From the NCBI GenBank assembly GCA_964448135.1, contig CAYUVH010000024.1, forward strand, positions 1 through 33,419: a stretch of DNA of 33,419 bases, in the 5' to 3' direction. Below the pieces are notes generated by a model that worked only from the letters and a program-made list of their open reading frames with translations, searched no databases and was not told where the DNA came from. Position numbers and translations under genes: made by a program. The DNA is from CAYUVH01 sp964448135. GTDB lineage: Bacteria > Verrucomicrobiota > Verrucomicrobiia > Limisphaerales > UBA8199. Shown one piece after another: positions 32,378 through 33,419 of this stretch (the stretch's first letter is position 1; each line of letters begins with the position of its first letter).

Positions 32378-33419
32378 ATGAAAACCAATAAAACCGCGGA
32401 AATCATGATGGCCGCCGCGCGGGGCGACTTGAAGAAGCTGAAAACCTTGCTCGCAAAAGGCGTCACGCCGCAAAATCTGGCGAACCGAAGCCAGAACGCG
32501 GTTACCCAGGCCGCCGGGGGCTACTTTGGCGGCAATAGCAAATCGCCGAAGCATCGGCTCGAAATCATCACCGAGCTGGTGGCAGCCGGCTGCCCGGTTC
32601 AGAGCGAAGCCCTGTTGGGGGCCATTGGCGAGCTGGAGATTCTCCGTTATCTCATTCAACACGGCGCGGATGTGAATGCGGTTCACAAAGGCCAGACTCT
32701 GCTCGGAGTGGCGATTGAGCGCGCGGATCGGAGCATGGACAAAATTCTCGTCGCCAGCGGCGCGCGGTCCAAAGAGAAGGCCCGGCAGGAAGACGAGCGG
32801 GCCGTCGCGGTCATACGCCTCCTGATTGAAGCGGGCGCGGATGTAAACCAGCCCGGCGGCAAGGTGCTGCGTTTTGGATTTTCCTTCCCGCAATCTCCTC
32901 TGTTTTTGGCGGTGATGCAGGACCATCCCGGAGTCATCCGGCTTTTGTGCGAAGCCGGTGCCCGCGTGGATGCGCGCGATCCCAACGGGAATACTCCGTT
33001 GCTGCGAGCGATTGCGGCCGAGCACGAAGACGCCGCCATCGCGCTGATGGAGGCGGGCGCGGATGTGAATCTGCCGGGTGAAGATGCCTGGACGCCGCTC
33101 GCCAAGGCCAACGAAACCGGGAGCAAGAGACTCATCGCGCTATTGGAAGCGAAATCCGCGAAGGTGCCGAAGGCTTTTGAAAGCAAGGAGGCGCTGCTCG
33201 ACGCCGCAGCCAAAGGCGATTTGGCCGCCGTCAGGAAGCTGGCCGTGCCGGGCGCGAAGTTGGACGCGCGCAGCAGCTCCGATGGCCGCAACTGCACCGC
33301 GCTCGCGCTGGCTGCCGAAGGCGGGCATCTGCCGGTGGTGGAATATCTGTTGCAGGCGGGCGCGACGGTGGATGCCGGCGATCACGTCATGCGCACACCC
33401 TTGTACTATGCGGCAAAAG
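32378..33419 (+). CDS. Ankyrin-repeat protein, 3' end cut by the window
   Basis: An open frame from ATG 32378 (MKTNKTAEIMMAAARGDLKK) runs without a stop to the window edge, 347 codons so far. It is made of ankyrin repeats: examples are LIQHGADVNAVHKGQTLLGV, LIEAGADVNQPGGK, CEAGARVDARDPNGNTPLLR, MEAGADVNLPGEDAWTPLA, and LLQAGATVDAGDHVMRTPLY near the edge. There is no signal peptide, so it is probably a cytoplasmic protein-binding scaffold. The repeats are imperfect in spacing, with a long insertion in one (KVLRFGFSFPQSPLF). Its size and any C-terminal domain are unknown. It is divergent from the TPR gene and has its own promoter. Confidence 0.85.
   Translation, partial: MKTNKTAEIMMAAARGDLKKLKTLLAKGVTPQNLANRSQNAVTQAAGGYFGGNSKSPKHRLEIITELVAAGCPVQSEALLGAIGELEILRYLIQHGADVNAVHKGQTLLGVAIERADRSMDKILVASGARSKEKARQEDERAVAVIRLLIEAGADVNQPGGKVLRFGFSFPQSPLFLAVMQDHPGVIRLLCEAGARVDARDPNGNTPLLRAIAAEHEDAAIALMEAGADVNLPGEDAWTPLAKANETGSKRLIALLEAKSAKVPKAFESKEALLDAAAKGDLAAVRKLAVPGAKLDARSSSDGRNCTALALAAEGGHLPVVEYLLQAGATVDAGDHVMRTPLYYAAK

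Overview
The window is G+C-rich bacterial chromosome. Gene content and the style of its intergenic DNA point to Verrucomicrobiota (a Pedosphaera/Limisphaera-like lineage): a Rho factor with a long acidic/basic N-terminal extension, a DUF4034-type lipoprotein, and long gene-poor spacers full of short iterated words and ATTTCAAATTTGAAAT palindromes. The assignment is an inference from style, with no marker gene to prove it.

Layout, left to right. (1) 399-3153: pyruvate dehydrogenase E2 (aceF) and E3 (lpdA), closed by a strong terminator. (2) 3326-3402: tRNA-Pro(GGG) with its own promoter. (3) 3492-12475: three adjacent genes, one overlapping the next by a base and one four bases further on. Each encodes a different ClpA/ClpC-like double AAA+ ATPase of 1105, 1118 and 768 aa. 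All three lack the usual Clp N-domain and have decayed D1 Walker B motifs. All have an intact D2 ATPase site but no D2 GYVG pore loop. Each keeps an xGF tripeptide where ClpA/ClpC dock ClpP, and the first two carry related C-terminal domains, the first resembling the PCRF domain of peptide release factors. No peptidase gene is adjacent. This is the most unusual part of the window and I cannot match it to a named system. (4) 12476-13130: the operon terminator, a 50-residue membrane protein, mutually exclusive hairpins and a candidate small RNA. (5) 13130-16577: rho and purF on the minus strand. (6) 16578-20541: gene-poor DNA with repeats, palindromes and four small proteins of unknown function. 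(7) 20542-22383: minus-strand pair of a DUF4034-like lipoprotein and a zinc-ribbon membrane protein. (8) 22731-24445: split transketolase. (9) 24751-26955: thrS without TGS domain, with an A+T-richer in-frame insertion, preceded by a double-hairpin leader and flanked by direct copies of a repeat of about 150 bp. (10) 27177-31133: FHA/zinc-finger protein, a short PilB/GspE-type ATPase, a lipoprotein beta-carbonic anhydrase and PilT. (11) 31473 to the end: a TPR protein and an ankyrin-repeat protein that runs off the window.

Housekeeping functions (pyruvate oxidation, purine synthesis, threonylation, transcription termination, pentose phosphate interconversion) are interleaved with surface motility ATPases and lineage-specific genes. 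There are no transposases, integrases, phage genes or CRISPR arrays. The Clp-like triad therefore looks like a resident locus rather than a recent island, although it does sit directly behind a tRNA gene.
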